A stretch of DNA of 64,000 nt from CAVYXF01 sp963772335 (GCA_963772335.1 CAVYXF010000001.1:682001-746000), one strand, 5' to 3'. Shown: positions 27,026 through 36,205, counted from the stretch's first letter. A program made the numbers and translations. The notes: generated by a model from the letters alone, not told the origin.

Positions 27026-27547
27026 ATGCTGACCCGCCAATCTGTCGAAATTGCGATTGCTGCGTTTCTGTTCGTTTCCGCCATCGCGCCCGCCGCAAGT
27101 GCGCAGACGATCTCTGGCTGCACGCCGCGCACGGTGACCGATCCGCCCCGCACCGTCTTCGAATGCTCCGGCGGTCTCACAATTGAAGCTGAGGCTGCGA
27201 CGCAGATGGGGCTTGTGGCACCCAGTGACACCGGCTCGGGCGAGGTGCTGGATGTTCGCAAGGGCGCGGCCCTGCTCGAGTTCACCCCGGGCGGACGCAT
27301 TTTCCAGATCCGCACGCCTCAGGCCATCGCTTCGGTGCGCGGCACGGTCTACGCCGTCGATGTTACCGAGGAGAAGACCTCGGTGTTCGTGGTCAGGGGC
27401 CGCGTCCGGGTGACACGCCGCGAGGGACCGGGCGCTGTGACCCTCAAGGCCGGCAGGGGCACGGAGGTGATCCCTGGTCAGCGCCTCGTCTCACGGCGAT
27501 GGGACAAGAGGCGGGTCGCGGCTCTAATGAGCCGTCTCGGGCGGTGA
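27026..27547 (+). CDS. FecR-domain periplasmic protein
   Basis: A 173-residue secreted protein. The signal peptide is residues 1-26 (IAIAAFLFVSAIAPAASAQ). The FecR core is IFQIRTPQAIASVRGTVYAV followed by DVTEEKTSVFVVRGRVRVT. No membrane anchor follows, unlike classical sigma regulators. It overlaps or abuts the adenylate-cyclase gene, and FecR-CHASE2-cyclase pairs are a known bacterial arrangement; the FecR protein probably contributes to signal sensing in the periplasm. Confidence 0.87.
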   Translation: MLTRQSVEIAIAAFLFVSAIAPAASAQTISGCTPRTVTDPPRTVFECSGGLTIEAEAATQMGLVAPSDTGSGEVLDVRKGAALLEFTPGGRIFQIRTPQAIASVRGTVYAVDVTEEKTSVFVVRGRVRVTRREGPGAVTLKAGRGTEVIPGQRLVSRRWDKRRVAALMSRLGR

Positions 27548-29382
27548 TCCGGCGTCCATCCGCTCCGTGGATCGTTGCCTTGGCAGGCGGGCTGCTTGCC
27601 GCCATTTGGGTTGCCTTTCTCGCGATTCCGCACCTGAACGGCTGGCGCAGCCCGATCGATGCGATCGAGGCAACGCTCGCCGATCTGCGGCTGCTGATGG
27701 CGGGCCCGGTCGCCGCGCCGCAAAATGTCGTGATCGTCGCCATCGACGACACCACGCTCGCCGAGGAGGGCGCAAGCTTCCCACTGTCGCGGGCGCATCT
27801 TGCCAGCCTCATCAAGACGATTGCCGCGGCAAAGGCCAAAGCATTGGCCGTTGACGTCCTCCTCCTCGACACGACGGACAGCCAGGCCGATGCGGCACTG
27901 GCGGAAGCCTTGGCACAAGTTCCTTCAGTGATCGCCGCCGCGGGGCGGTTCGGTGCCAAGCGCAACCAGGCTGGCCTGCCGCAGACCAATTCGGAGCTGT
28001 GGCCCGTGCCGGGCTTCGCCCGTTCGGCGGCGGTCGGCCTCGTCAATATTGTTACCGACGCTTCCGGCACACCCCGCCATCTGCCACTGCTTTACCTCAC
28101 CTCTCGCGGCCTGCAGCCCTCGCTGGTGCTGGTGAGCGGCGCGCTGTTCCTTGGCGTGCGGCCGGAGATCGACACCGATCTTGTGCGGATGGGCAAGCGG
28201 TCCTACGCGACCGATCTCGGCTTCCACATGCCACTGCGCAGCGCCGGCCCGAGCGGCACGGTGCGGACCATTTCAGCTCGGGATCTGATGGCCGGGAAAG
28301 GAGCAGATGAGCTCGCCGCACGAATGGTCGTGCTCGGCTTCACCGCGAGCGGCGTCGGCGACCGTTTCAATACGCCTTTCGATCCGGTGGTGCCGGGCGT
28401 CGAGGTGCTGGCGGCGGCGATTGGCCAGCTCATCGGCAGCGAGGATGGACTTGTGCGAACCGGTGCCATCCGGCTCTGGGATGTCGTTGCCGCGAGCGCG
28501 CTTGCCGTTGGCTGCGCCATGATGGTCGGTCTGTTGCCGCTGTCCTTGGGCGTTTCGCTGGCCACGGCGGCGCTTGGCCTTTGGCTCGCGGCGGTTTGCG
28601 TGCTGTTCGCCGCGGGCTATTGGTTCAGCGCCGCGCTACCCCTGGCGGCTGCCCTGCCGACGATTATCGGTGTCTCGCTGGTCCGCCACCTCTATGAACG
28701 GCGCGTGGCGCGACGTGCCAGCCGGGCGGCGGAAGCCTTACGGCAGTTCCACCCCCCTGCCCTCGCCGACCGCATCGCGAATGATCCGGCCTTCCTGCAA
28801 AAGCCGGTCACGCAGACTCTGGCGATCTTCTTTGTCGACTTGACCGGCTTTACGCAGATGAGCGAGGCGCTGGGGCTTGCCGGCACGCGCGACCTGCTGA
28901 AAAGCTTTCATTCCTGCGTCGCGCAGGAGATCGAAGCATGCGGCGGCGTCGTTCTCAACTTTATGGGCGATGGAGCCATAGCCGCGTTCGGCCTGCCAGA
29001 GATCCATCAGGGCGATGCCGATAACAGCCTGCGCGCGGCATTCGCGCTGGTTGCTGCGGTCCGGCGGCTGAGCCTGCCCGCAGAAGCGAACGCAGGACCC
29101 GGCCTGCGGATCGGTCTGCATCACGGGCCAGCCATCGTCTCGCGGCTTGGTCACGAGACCCATCAGCAGATCACGATCAGCGGCGACAGTGTCAATCTGG
29201 CGAGCCGCCTCATGGAAGTTGCCAAGGCCGAAGGCGCAATGATCGTCGTTTCCGAAGCTGCGCTCGCCGCTATGACATCGCCGCCGGAAACTGCGCCCGA
29301 CGCGCGCCGGACCGTCTCGATCCGCGGCCGGATGGGCGAGGTCGACGTAGCGCTCTGGCGAACGGCTCTTTCGACATCATAG
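27499..29382 (+). CDS. CHASE2-domain adenylate/guanylate cyclase
   Basis: A 627-residue membrane-bound class III nucleotide cyclase. A first helix at about 24-44 leads to a periplasmic CHASE2 domain (about 45-330; IVAIDDTTLAEEGASFPLSR, ALAVDVLLLD). Three helices follow at about 330-395, then the cyclase domain: metal Asp in FFVDLTGFTQMSE and in LNFMGDGAIAAFG, and HHGPAIVSRLGHETHQQITI with SGDSVNLASRLME. The ATG at 27499 overlaps the FecR gene by 49 bases; an in-frame GTG at 27544 overlapping the FecR stop is an equally plausible start. It should make cAMP (or cGMP) in response to an envelope signal. Confidence 0.9.
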   Translation: MGQEAGRGSNEPSRAVIRRPSAPWIVALAGGLLAAIWVAFLAIPHLNGWRSPIDAIEATLADLRLLMAGPVAAPQNVVIVAIDDTTLAEEGASFPLSRAHLASLIKTIAAAKAKALAVDVLLLDTTDSQADAALAEALAQVPSVIAAAGRFGAKRNQAGLPQTNSELWPVPGFARSAAVGLVNIVTDASGTPRHLPLLYLTSRGLQPSLVLVSGALFLGVRPEIDTDLVRMGKRSYATDLGFHMPLRSAGPSGTVRTISARDLMAGKGADELAARMVVLGFTASGVGDRFNTPFDPVVPGVEVLAAAIGQLIGSEDGLVRTGAIRLWDVVAASALAVGCAMMVGLLPLSLGVSLATAALGLWLAAVCVLFAAGYWFSAALPLAAALPTIIGVSLVRHLYERRVARRASRAAEALRQFHPPALADRIANDPAFLQKPVTQTLAIFFVDLTGFTQMSEALGLAGTRDLLKSFHSCVAQEIEACGGVVLNFMGDGAIAAFGLPEIHQGDADNSLRAAFALVAAVRRLSLPAEANAGPGLRIGLHHGPAIVSRLGHETHQQITISGDSVNLASRLMEVAKAEGAMIVVSEAALAAMTSPPETAPDARRTVSIRGRMGEVDVALWRTALSTS

Positions 29383-29453
29383 GTCAGTGGGAGGCGACAG
29401 CAGGACAGCCGGGACATGGCCGGGCTTTCCCTGCGGAATGCCTCACCCCGCGC

Positions 29454-29612
29454 GGGGCAGGCTGCGCCCGCATCCATCCAGCCCTTGATCAGCGCGCCGA
29501 ACACCGTCTGGCGGCCCGGAGCAGGGTTGCGTCCCATCCCTGGCGTCCAGCCCCACCCGACCAGGCCGTCCTCGGCCATATGATGGTAGAGCGCCGCCAT
29601 GTTCTTGTAGTG
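29454..29612 (-). pseudogene. Possible gene remnant, cytochrome-c-like tail
   Basis: The minus-strand frame encodes HYKNMAALYHHMAEDGLVGW followed by GWTPGMGRNPAPGRQTVFGA and LIKGWMDAGAACP. This reads like a natural protein C-terminus; I loosely associate it with small proteins annotated as isoquinoline 1-oxidoreductase subunits. No start or stop bounds it and the frame runs on antisense to the cyclase. It may be a decayed gene end. Confidence 0.3.
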
Positions 29613-29623
29613 TGGCGACTGCG

Positions 29624-30346
29624 CTAACCCAGGGGGCGCTTCCTCGAACTTGCCCGGCCGTTTCCCGATCTTACTAACGACTTCCAGAAAGTCTTGGCCC
29701 CGCGGCGAGCCCACTCCAGCCAGCGGTTCAAACTCTGATAGGCTGGCGAGCTCGTGATCCAATATTTGCCGTAGGCGTAGTTCAGCCAGCCCCAGGCATG
29801 AAGACGGCTTACCAGCCAGATCTTGCGGCTTTGCGGGCGCACCGCCGTCCAGGTCTTATCGATCAGGATAAAGCTGAGGCCTTGCAAAAGTAGCCAGAGC
29901 AGAGCCCCGATCTTGGGCCGTTCTGCAACAAGGATCGTCGCGTAGAGCTTGGCAGGCTCAAGCACCGCGAGCGGCACGGCGATGCTGAGGGTCGCCCAGA
30001 ACGGTGGCAGGCTGCGGAGAAACACGAAGTAGGGGTGATAGATGCGGTCGGCAATTTGCTCCAGCGCCGGCCTTATGTAGTTCCGGACGAGAGCGGACCG
30101 GAGCAGAAGATTGAGCAGCCATTTGAACTGAGGGTGAAGGACGACGATGAAGATCGAGAGCAGGACCTGAACCGTCCGCTTGATCACAAGCCCCACCACC
30201 CGGAACGGAAATCGCAGCACGCGGCCGAATGCGCTGGATTCCGTCAGCGGAGTGCGGAGCGCGGGGTTGGCGCGACGTAATTCCCCGCTTTGAGAGCGAG
30301 TCTCACGCTTCTTGGGAGGCTTCCTGCGCTTGGTGTGGCGCTTCAT
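29624..30346 (-). CDS. Uncharacterised membrane protein
   Basis: A 240-residue protein with a very basic N-terminus (MKRHTKRRKPPKKRETRSQ) and hydrophobic stretches near 46-66 (FPFRVVGLVIKRTVQVLLSI), 66-75, 115-130 (LPPFWATLSIAVPLAVLE) and 140-160 (IGALLWLLLQGLSFILIDK). The C-terminal 80 residues are rich in Trp and Tyr and basic. I do not recognise a named domain. Many rhizobial genomes carry similar short basic membrane proteins. It is convergent with the cyclase gene and likely monocistronic. Confidence 0.72.
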   Translation of the reverse strand: MKRHTKRRKPPKKRETRSQSGELRRANPALRTPLTESSAFGRVLRFPFRVVGLVIKRTVQVLLSIFIVVLHPQFKWLLNLLLRSALVRNYIRPALEQIADRIYHPYFVFLRSLPPFWATLSIAVPLAVLEPAKLYATILVAERPKIGALLWLLLQGLSFILIDKTWTAVRPQSRKIWLVSRLHAWGWLNYAYGKYWITSSPAYQSLNRWLEWARRGAKTFWKSLVRSGNGRASSRKRPLG

Positions 30347-30500
30347 AGAGCGTCAGATCCGCATTCGACTGAAACGCTGTCCCGGCAAGGCCGAAGCGGC
30401 TCGCCAGCCTCCACAGTTGGGTTGCGCTTAGCGCGTGCTCCCGCCCTCGGCGCGGCCGAACCGATCCCGTGACCTCGTGCGCGCCTTTTCTGCCTCGATC

Positions 30501-30719
30501 TCACGGTCGCGGGGTGGAGTGTTGGTAACCAGCGAGTTCGAGCAGCTCGTGGACGATATGCGTCACCTGATCCACGGCGCGATTGAAGGCAACCTCATTC
30601 GCCTTGGAAGGCCTGGTGAAGCCGCTCAGCTTGCGGACAAATTGCAAAGAGGAGGCGCGGATCTCCTCATCCGTGGCGGGCGGCTGGAAATTATTGAGTG
30701 TCTTGATATTCCGGCACAT
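30501..30719 (-). CDS. DUF2277 domain protein
   Basis: A 72-residue protein with the diagnostic start MCRNIKTLNNFQPPATDEEI, then RASSLQFVRKLSGFTRPSKA. The start at 30719 has AAAGGAC upstream and removes a spurious N-terminal extension. The family is small, widespread in actinobacteria and alphaproteobacteria and uncharacterised; the conserved Cys at position 2 and Arg-rich helix hint at nucleic-acid or metal binding, which is not shown. Confidence 0.9.
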   Translation of the reverse strand: MCRNIKTLNNFQPPATDEEIRASSLQFVRKLSGFTRPSKANEVAFNRAVDQVTHIVHELLELAGYQHSTPRP

Positions 30720-31015
30720 CGGGGCGTCCTTTATGAATTTCCATGATTGCCGCGCTTTACGGCGCCCGCCTGCGGCGGCGCCAGAGCGCTGAGATCTGTC
30801 CGACGGTCGCACAGGACGATCTTCGCAATCAAGGCCGCTGATGTCCGTCCGCCTCAGCCGGGCTTCGCCGAGGCAACCGCACGAAAGCGTGAAACATGAC
30901 GAGCAACGGCAGTAAAGGGACGAGAATTTCGATCAAGCGCGGCTTGGTGCGGCGGCTTACTTACGGGCTACACCGGGAGGGGAGTCCTGCCCGGCGCTAC
31001 ACAAAGGAGATAGAT

Positions 31016-31201
31016 ATGAGCAACATCATTCGCACGGGCCTCGTCGCCCTGATCGTTCTGACCGGAGCTTCGGCTGCGATGGCCGCTCCCGCTCGTGACT
31101 CGGGCTTCGTCGATCAGTCCAAGCCTTTCGGCGGCTACGACCCGAACAGCCAGCAGGGCGCTCGCGCCTGGCTCGACTATCAGTCGCAGCACGGCCACTA
31201 A
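31016..31201 (+). CDS. Small secreted protein
   Basis: A 61-residue protein with a signal peptide (MSNIIRTGLVALIVLTGASA, cleavage after AMA) leaving about 38 residues, PARDSGFVDQSKPFGGYDPN then SQQGARAWLDYQSQHGH. AAAGGAGA at 31003-31009 sets the start. A hairpin terminator follows ten bases after the stop. No known domain; similar short periplasmic proteins occur in rhizobia. Confidence 0.75.
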   Translation: MSNIIRTGLVALIVLTGASAAMAAPARDSGFVDQSKPFGGYDPNSQQGARAWLDYQSQHGH

Positions 31202-31210
31202 GTTTCCGAG

Positions 31211-31250
31211 CGGCAGGCCTTCCCCGAGGGCCTGCCGCCCTCTTTGGTTT
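31211..31250 (+). terminator. Rho-independent terminator after the small secreted protein
   Basis: CGGCAGGCC (31211-31219) pairs perfectly with GGCCTGCCG (31229-31237) over a nine-base loop, followed by the T-rich CCCTCTTTGGTTT. Confidence 0.75.
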
Positions 31251-31402
31251 GGGCAAGCTAAACCAAAGTATGCATCTCATTTACAAACGAACCATTCCTG
31301 CCAAACCCGGGTGCAATCGAGCTTCGCGCAGCCTCTCTCCATCTCCCATTCAAACGAGAATGAGCCGCCTTCGAGCGGCTAATGAGATGAGGGGTTCAGC
31401 AT

Positions 31403-32455
31403 ATGCTCGCTACTGCGCCGTTTTTCGCAAAGTCGCTCTCTCCCGCTTTCCGTCACGACAACATCCAAGCGCCCGAGGATCGGATCGTCTGGAGTCGGCG
31501 TTGGGCGCAAGCCGATGACGATCACACCTCAAAGCTTGGTTCGATCGCGTCAGAGCCCGCTGCCGACGCAGGGATCAGTCGCGATATATCTCTGCCCACC
31601 GTCGACATCGCGCCGGCGATGGGCGCCAAGCGCAGCATACTGGCGGGCGAGGGTTTTGCCGCGGAAATCGTCCAGCTCACCAGCCAGGATCGGATCGACC
31701 TGCATTTCAGGGCGCCGGTGCATCTGCTCGTCATCCATGAGCAGGGCGCACGCAAGGATGGCGTAACACAGCTCGAGGGGGTCTCGGCATCGACGCTCCA
31801 TAATCTGACACGCAAGCTCACCTTCGTGCCGGCTGGTCACGACTATCACGAATGGCACGAGCCGCAGATGCCGGCACGCTTGATGTTTTTCTATTTCACC
31901 CCCGCCACGATCGAGATCGGGTCGGACTTCCCGCAGGCTGACGCCCTGGCGCCGCGGCTCCTCTTCGAGGACAAAGCGCTATGGGACACGGCGCTGAAAG
32001 CCAAGGCGCTCGTGGAGGCGCAGGCCCCGGAGGACCAGCCCTATTTCGATGCACTTTGCGCCGTGCTAGTCCAGGAGCTTGTGCGGCTCGGGCACCGCGA
32101 GCGGGAGAGGAAGCCTCAGGCAAGAGGCGGGCTGGCAGCCTGGCAGCAGCGCATCATCACCGCCTATATCGAGGACCACCTGGCCGAGCGCATTCCGCTG
32201 TCGGTGCTTGCCGGGCTCGCCCGCCTCAGTCCCAACCATTTCTGCCGGGCCTTCAAGCAGTCCTTCGGCCTGCCGCCGCATCAATATCACCGCGTCCGCC
32301 GCATGGAGAGCGCCAAGGTCATGCTGGCGAACTCAGCCTATTCGGTAACGGCGGTCGGATTGAAGCTCGGCTTTAGCGAGACCAGCGCGTTCAGCACAGC
32401 CTTCAGGAAAGCAACAGGACTGACGCCGACCGGCTATCTTCGCGGCCTCGCTTAA
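31403..32455 (+). CDS. AraC-family transcriptional regulator
   Basis: A 350-residue regulator. The C-terminal 100 residues hold the double helix-turn-helix: IPLSVLAGLARLSPNHFCRA, FKQSFGLPPHQYHRVRRMES, and AVGLKLGFSETSAFSTAFRK with the P-box ATGLTPTGYLR. The N-terminal 240 residues form a cupin-like effector region (LTSQDRIDLHFRAPVHLLVI, KLTFVPAGHDYHEWHEP). It stands alone; the regulated genes and effector are unknown. The start at 31403 has only a weak GAGG upstream. Confidence 0.9.
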   Translation: MLATAPFFAKSLSPAFRHDNIQAPEDRIVWSRRWAQADDDHTSKLGSIASEPAADAGISRDISLPTVDIAPAMGAKRSILAGEGFAAEIVQLTSQDRIDLHFRAPVHLLVIHEQGARKDGVTQLEGVSASTLHNLTRKLTFVPAGHDYHEWHEPQMPARLMFFYFTPATIEIGSDFPQADALAPRLLFEDKALWDTALKAKALVEAQAPEDQPYFDALCAVLVQELVRLGHRERERKPQARGGLAAWQQRIITAYIEDHLAERIPLSVLAGLARLSPNHFCRAFKQSFGLPPHQYHRVRRMESAKVMLANSAYSVTAVGLKLGFSETSAFSTAFRKATGLTPTGYLRGLA

Positions 32456-32501
32456 GTCACAGCCGCGCGGCGTGCGGTGGCGAATGCGGGCGTATAACGC
32501 C

Positions 32502-32942
32502 CTACTCAGCCTCCCACGCCGCGTGAAGCTTCTTCTTGAGGTGAATGGCAAGTTCGGCAGCGCGGAAAGGCTTGCGCAGGACGGAGGCGTCATCGCCTGC
32601 GCGCGCGCGTATGCTCTCCTGCGAGCAGGCGGTCATGAAGATGACTGGCACCTCTGACCCTTCAGCGACGAGCAATTCATAGAGGTCGCCGCCGCACATT
32701 CCCGGCATCCGCACGTCGCAGATAAGGCAAGCAACGTCCTTGCGGCGTGGCCAGTTTAAGAATTCCTCAGCGGAGCCGAATGTCTGAACCGCAAAGTCGA
32801 ACGAACGCACAAGGCTCCCGATGGCGTCCGCACAGGAGGCGTCGTCATCAATGACCGCGATGAGCTGGTTGTCCGACAAAAAGGGGTCCCCACTTCGGCT
32901 TGCGCAGGCGTGCGCCACAAAGTCTCTCATGTAATACAACAT
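32502..32942 (-). CDS. Single-domain response regulator (FixJ-type receiver)
   Basis: A 146-residue receiver with no output domain. Acidic pocket in LIAVIDDDASC, phospho-acceptor Asp in CLICDVRMPGMCG, Thr in IFMTACS and Lys in VLRKPFRAAEL. The ATG at 32942 lacks a clear ribosome-binding site; a TTG at 32879, right before SDNQLIAVIDDD, would give the length normal for the family and may be the true start. It lies 37 bases downstream of the FixJ-like gene on the same strand, suggesting it belongs to the same phosphorelay. Confidence 0.85.
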   Translation of the reverse strand: MLYYMRDFVAHACASRSGDPFLSDNQLIAVIDDDASCADAIGSLVRSFDFAVQTFGSAEEFLNWPRRKDVACLICDVRMPGMCGGDLYELLVAEGSEVPVIFMTACSQESIRARAGDDASVLRKPFRAAELAIHLKKKLHAAWEAE

Positions 32943-32979
32943 GGGTCGGGGCGCATTGGTTCGAAATTATACTCAAGGC

Positions 32980-33633
32980 TTATCGCCCCGCTTTGATCTG
33001 GCGCATACCCAGCGCTTCCGCCATCCGCACCAGATCCGCAAACGACTGGGCGCCCATCTTGCGGCGGACCCTGCCCCGATGAATTTTCACCGTAATCTCG
33101 CTGATGCCGAGTTCGAAGGCGATCTGCTTGTTCATCAGCCCCGCAGTTGCAAGTGCCATTACCTGCTGCTCCCGCTCGCTTAAAGTGCGATAACGCGAAA
33201 GCTGATCCTGCAGCAGGTCATCCCCAAACCGCCGTTGCTGATCCTTCTCGATTGCCGCCGCGACGGCGTCGAGCATGTCCTGATCGCGGAAGGGCTTGGC
33301 CAGGAAGTCGATGGCGCCAGCTTTCATGGCGCGTACCGTCATCGGGATATCGCCGTAGCCGGTCATGAAAATAATCGGCACGCGAATCCCGGCTTCCGCA
33401 AGCTGGCTCTGAAAGTCGAGGCCGCTGACCCTGGGCAGGCGAATGTCCAGGATCAGGCAGTTGGCCACGTCGGTGACGTCGCTGGCGAGAAAATCCGGGG
33501 CTGCACCGAATGTCGCCACGCGGTAGCCGACCGAGCGCAAGAGGCTATCGAGCGCGCCGCGCAGTGCGCCATCATCGTCGAGCACGATGACGAGCGGCGT
33601 CGCGCCATCGGCATACTGGACCGCGGCACTCAT
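32980..33633 (-). CDS. FixJ/NarL-type response regulator
   Basis: A 217-residue two-domain regulator. The receiver (about 14-130) has VIVLDDDGALRG, Asp in CLILDIRLPRVSG, IIFMTGYGDIPMTVRAMKAG and FLAKPFRDQDM. The LuxR-type helix-turn-helix (about 150-210) reads LSEREQQVMALATAGLMNKQ, IAFELGISEITVKIHRGRV. Its start overlaps the kinase stop by four bases. It should be phosphorylated by the adjacent kinase and activate transcription. Confidence 0.93.
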   Translation of the reverse strand: MSAAVQYADGATPLVIVLDDDGALRGALDSLLRSVGYRVATFGAAPDFLASDVTDVANCLILDIRLPRVSGLDFQSQLAEAGIRVPIIFMTGYGDIPMTVRAMKAGAIDFLAKPFRDQDMLDAVAAAIEKDQQRRFGDDLLQDQLSRYRTLSEREQQVMALATAGLMNKQIAFELGISEITVKIHRGRVRRKMGAQSFADLVRMAEALGMRQIKAGR

Positions 33634-35219
33634 GCGGCGTCCTCGAGCTGTGCCGGGAGGGACAGGTGAAAAGTTGCTCCCGGCCCGTCGTTCTGTGCGG
33701 CCCAGATGCGCCCGCCATGGGCTTCCACGATCGATCGGCAGATGGACAGTCCCATTCCCATCCCCTGTGGCTTGGTGGTGTAGAACGCGGTGAACAGGCG
33801 CGACATAGCCTCGTCGCTAAGGCCGATGCCACAATCGCTGACCGAGATGACGACCCGCCCGCAAGCCTCGATGCGCGACGCGACGCACACCTCGCGCACG
33901 TCCACCGTCGCCATGGCGTGCATCGCATTGATCAAGAGATTGATGATGACTTGCTGCAGCTGAATTCGGTCAACCGAAACATTGGGCAGGTCGATGTCGA
34001 GGTCAAGCTTGAGCGAAACGCCGCGCTCGCGCAGCTCCCCATCGACGAGACCGGCTGCTTCTTCGACGATCTCGTTGATATTGAGGGGCATACGCTGCGG
34101 GTCGGTTTTCTTCGACAGCGCTCGCAGCCGCCCCACGACATCGCTGGCCCGCCGGCCCTGCCCGATGATCTGCTCGATATTGGAGCGCACCTCCGCCAGC
34201 TCGGGCACGGGGCGGTCGAGCCAGCGCAAAGATGCCTCGCCGCTGCTGACGACCGCGGCAAGCGGCTGCCTCACTTCATGGGCGATGGAGGCGGTGAGCT
34301 CGCCGAGCATCGTCACCCGGGCAATATGGGCAAGCTCGGCACGGGCCTTTTCCAAAGCGCGTTCCGCCTTGGTGCGTTCGGTAATATCCATCACACTCAC
34401 GAGGACATTGGCAAAACGGCGTGGACCCGGCGGAAAGCGCGCGGCGACCAGAACAGCGCGCTTTTTGCCCCGCAGTGTGCGAACGTGCGCTTCGCCCTCG
34501 AAAATGTCGCGGCCATCGGCAATCGCAAGCAGCAGCTTTTTTAGCAGCGGCAGGACCTGCGGCGCGAACACATCCGGCAATGCGGCCATCAAATGTTGTT
34601 TATTGTCGGCCTCGAAAAGCCGGACTGCGGCCTCATTGATATCGAGCGTCTTGCCGAGCTGCGTACATGCGAGGATTGCCTGCGGATTGCCGGCAAGATA
34701 GCCCTCCATGTCCGCAACGCCCCGGCGCTTTAGCGCCTCGAGCGCGGCGGCGACGGCAGAATAGTCCTTTTCCCACATGGCTATCGCGGTCGATTCGAAC
34801 ATGGTTCGGTAGCGCCGCTCACTCGCCGCGAGCACTTGGGTGGCCGTCTGGTTTTTCAACGTGAGAAAAGTCGTGACCGTCAGCGCCGCCAGGCTGATCA
34901 GGAAGCGTAGCAGCGAGCCTTCCTTCACCGAGCTGGCATGTTCGATGCCATAGGCGATGACCGTGAGAAGGGCGCAGCCGACAGCAACCAGGATAATGCC
35001 CCTTCTGTCGCAGAAATTGGCGGCGGTCAGTACGACCACACCGTAAAGCACCGCTACTGCGAACTCGATAGGCCCGAAGGTATCGAAGAGAAAAATCGCC
35101 AGAGCGAGCACGGCCGCGAGAACGGGAAATAGCAGCTTGCGGTAATCGTAAGGATAGGCGCGCTGCGCAGCAGGACTGCGGAGCACGCTCGTATGACTGG
35201 TACTGTCGGCACTCGTCAT
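33630..35219 (-). CDS. Membrane sensor histidine kinase (FixL-like, PAS)
   Basis: A 529-residue kinase. Residues 28-122 hold about four membrane helices (LLFPVLAAVLALAIFLFDTF, FAVAVLYGVVVLTAANFCDR). A degenerate PAS region covers about 130-285 (ASERRYRTMFESTAIAMWEK, VLVSVMDITERTKAERALEK). The HisKA phosphoacceptor is in TASIAHEVRQPLAAV, and the ATPase domain has NLLINAMHAM, SDCGIGLSDE and GMGMGLSICRSIVEAHGG. No haem-binding His motif stands out, so oxygen sensing is not implied. It forms an operon with the FixJ-like regulator and probably the lone receiver. Confidence 0.92.
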   Translation of the reverse strand: MTSADSTSHTSVLRSPAAQRAYPYDYRKLLFPVLAAVLALAIFLFDTFGPIEFAVAVLYGVVVLTAANFCDRRGIILVAVGCALLTVIAYGIEHASSVKEGSLLRFLISLAALTVTTFLTLKNQTATQVLAASERRYRTMFESTAIAMWEKDYSAVAAALEALKRRGVADMEGYLAGNPQAILACTQLGKTLDINEAAVRLFEADNKQHLMAALPDVFAPQVLPLLKKLLLAIADGRDIFEGEAHVRTLRGKKRAVLVAARFPPGPRRFANVLVSVMDITERTKAERALEKARAELAHIARVTMLGELTASIAHEVRQPLAAVVSSGEASLRWLDRPVPELAEVRSNIEQIIGQGRRASDVVGRLRALSKKTDPQRMPLNINEIVEEAAGLVDGELRERGVSLKLDLDIDLPNVSVDRIQLQQVIINLLINAMHAMATVDVREVCVASRIEACGRVVISVSDCGIGLSDEAMSRLFTAFYTTKPQGMGMGLSICRSIVEAHGGRIWAAQNDGPGATFHLSLPAQLEDAA

Positions 35220-35587
35220 GCCGGTCGCGCTCCCCTCAGCTTGGCGATTGATGACGATGCAGCCTGCCTACGGCAAAGCATGTGGGCTTTTGCGCGTATA
35301 TAGGTGGCCTTAGCCCGCGCGTGAAGCGGCTCCACTCAGCGCGGGAATACAGTTTCATCCCTACTGCAAATTACCGCCATGCCAACCTGCCGTGCCGATT
35401 ACAGGCGAATCTCAGCTATGGAAGCGCAAATGAAGTTACGATTGGAGCAATCATTCAATATCCGTGAGATGCACCGACAGCAACTTCCGCCTCAAACCGC
35501 CTCAGTAGACCGTGATGATGATCCGCCTGCCTGATGCGAACTCATTTGCGTCCGCATCAGGCAGGCTTGGTATTTGAGGACGTTCCG
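35220..35587. other. Intergenic region between the kinase and GST genes
   Basis: A 368-base gap that holds the kinase promoter and, at its right end, a perfect 14-base-pair inverted repeat. No convincing gene: short open frames near 35282-35467 lack a ribosome-binding site and coding character. Confidence 0.55.
35525..35566. terminator. Strong inverted repeat downstream of the GST gene
   Basis: GCCTGCCTGATGCG (35525-35538) pairs perfectly over 14 bases with CGCATCAGGCAGGC (35553-35566), loop 14. It lies 21 bases past the GST stop (minus strand). The T-poor flanks make it either a terminator for gstA or a protein-binding dyad. Confidence 0.55.
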
Positions 35588-36205
35588 TTACGCAGCAGCC
35601 TTTAGCCCTTCAGCAGCGAGGGCTTTCTGGACCGACGGACGTGCCTCCACGCGCTTCGCCAGCGCCGCAAGGCTTGGCCATCGCGAAAGCTCGATGCCCA
35701 CCGGGCGGCTCCAGCTGCTGATGACGTAGAGATAGGCATCAGCAATGGTGAAGCTGTCTCCGGTGAGATAAGGCCGTCCGTCGGAGAGCATCGCCTCGAT
35801 GACATCAAAACGCTTCTCGATCTTCTCCCGGAAAGCCGGCTTGGCGTCCTCGGGCGTGGTTGCCGCAAAGAGCGGGCTGAACGTCTTGTGCAGCTCGGTC
35901 GAAATGAACACCAGCAGCTCCTCCAGACGCAGCCGTTCTGTCGAGCCGCGCGGCGGGGCGAGACGGGTATCGGGGGCACGATCGGCGATATATTGCTGGA
36001 TCACCACGCCTTCGGTGAGTATCCCGCCATCGTCGAGCTGTAGCGCAGGGACATATCCCTTGGGGTTGATTGCCCAGAAATCTGCTCCTGTTTCCGTCTT
36101 CTTGGCTTTGAGGTCGACCTTCTCCAGCACGACGCTTTCGCCAGCCTCGCGCAGGGCAATATGCGGCGCAAGCGAGCAAGCACCGGGGGCATAATAAAGC
36201 TTCAT
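35588..36205 (-). CDS. gstA: Beta-class glutathione S-transferase
   Basis: A 205-residue cytosolic GST. The N-terminus MKLYYAPGACSLAPHIALRE carries Cys10, the active-site residue of beta-class enzymes, followed by NPKGYVPALQLDDGG (cis-Pro glutathione site) and LTEGVVIQQYIAD. The C-terminal helical domain has YLTGDSFTIADAYLY. It conjugates electrophiles with glutathione. It is divergent from an HxlR regulator gene and shares a 149-base control region, so the two are probably functionally linked. Confidence 0.94.
   Translation of the reverse strand: MKLYYAPGACSLAPHIALREAGESVVLEKVDLKAKKTETGADFWAINPKGYVPALQLDDGGILTEGVVIQQYIADRAPDTRLAPPRGSTERLRLEELLVFISTELHKTFSPLFAATTPEDAKPAFREKIEKRFDVIEAMLSDGRPYLTGDSFTIADAYLYVISSWSRPVGIELSRWPSLAALAKRVEARPSVQKALAAEGLKAAA

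Noticed and set aside
35282..35467. Short open frame between kinase and GST
   Set aside because: No ribosome-binding site, and composition unlike a gene.
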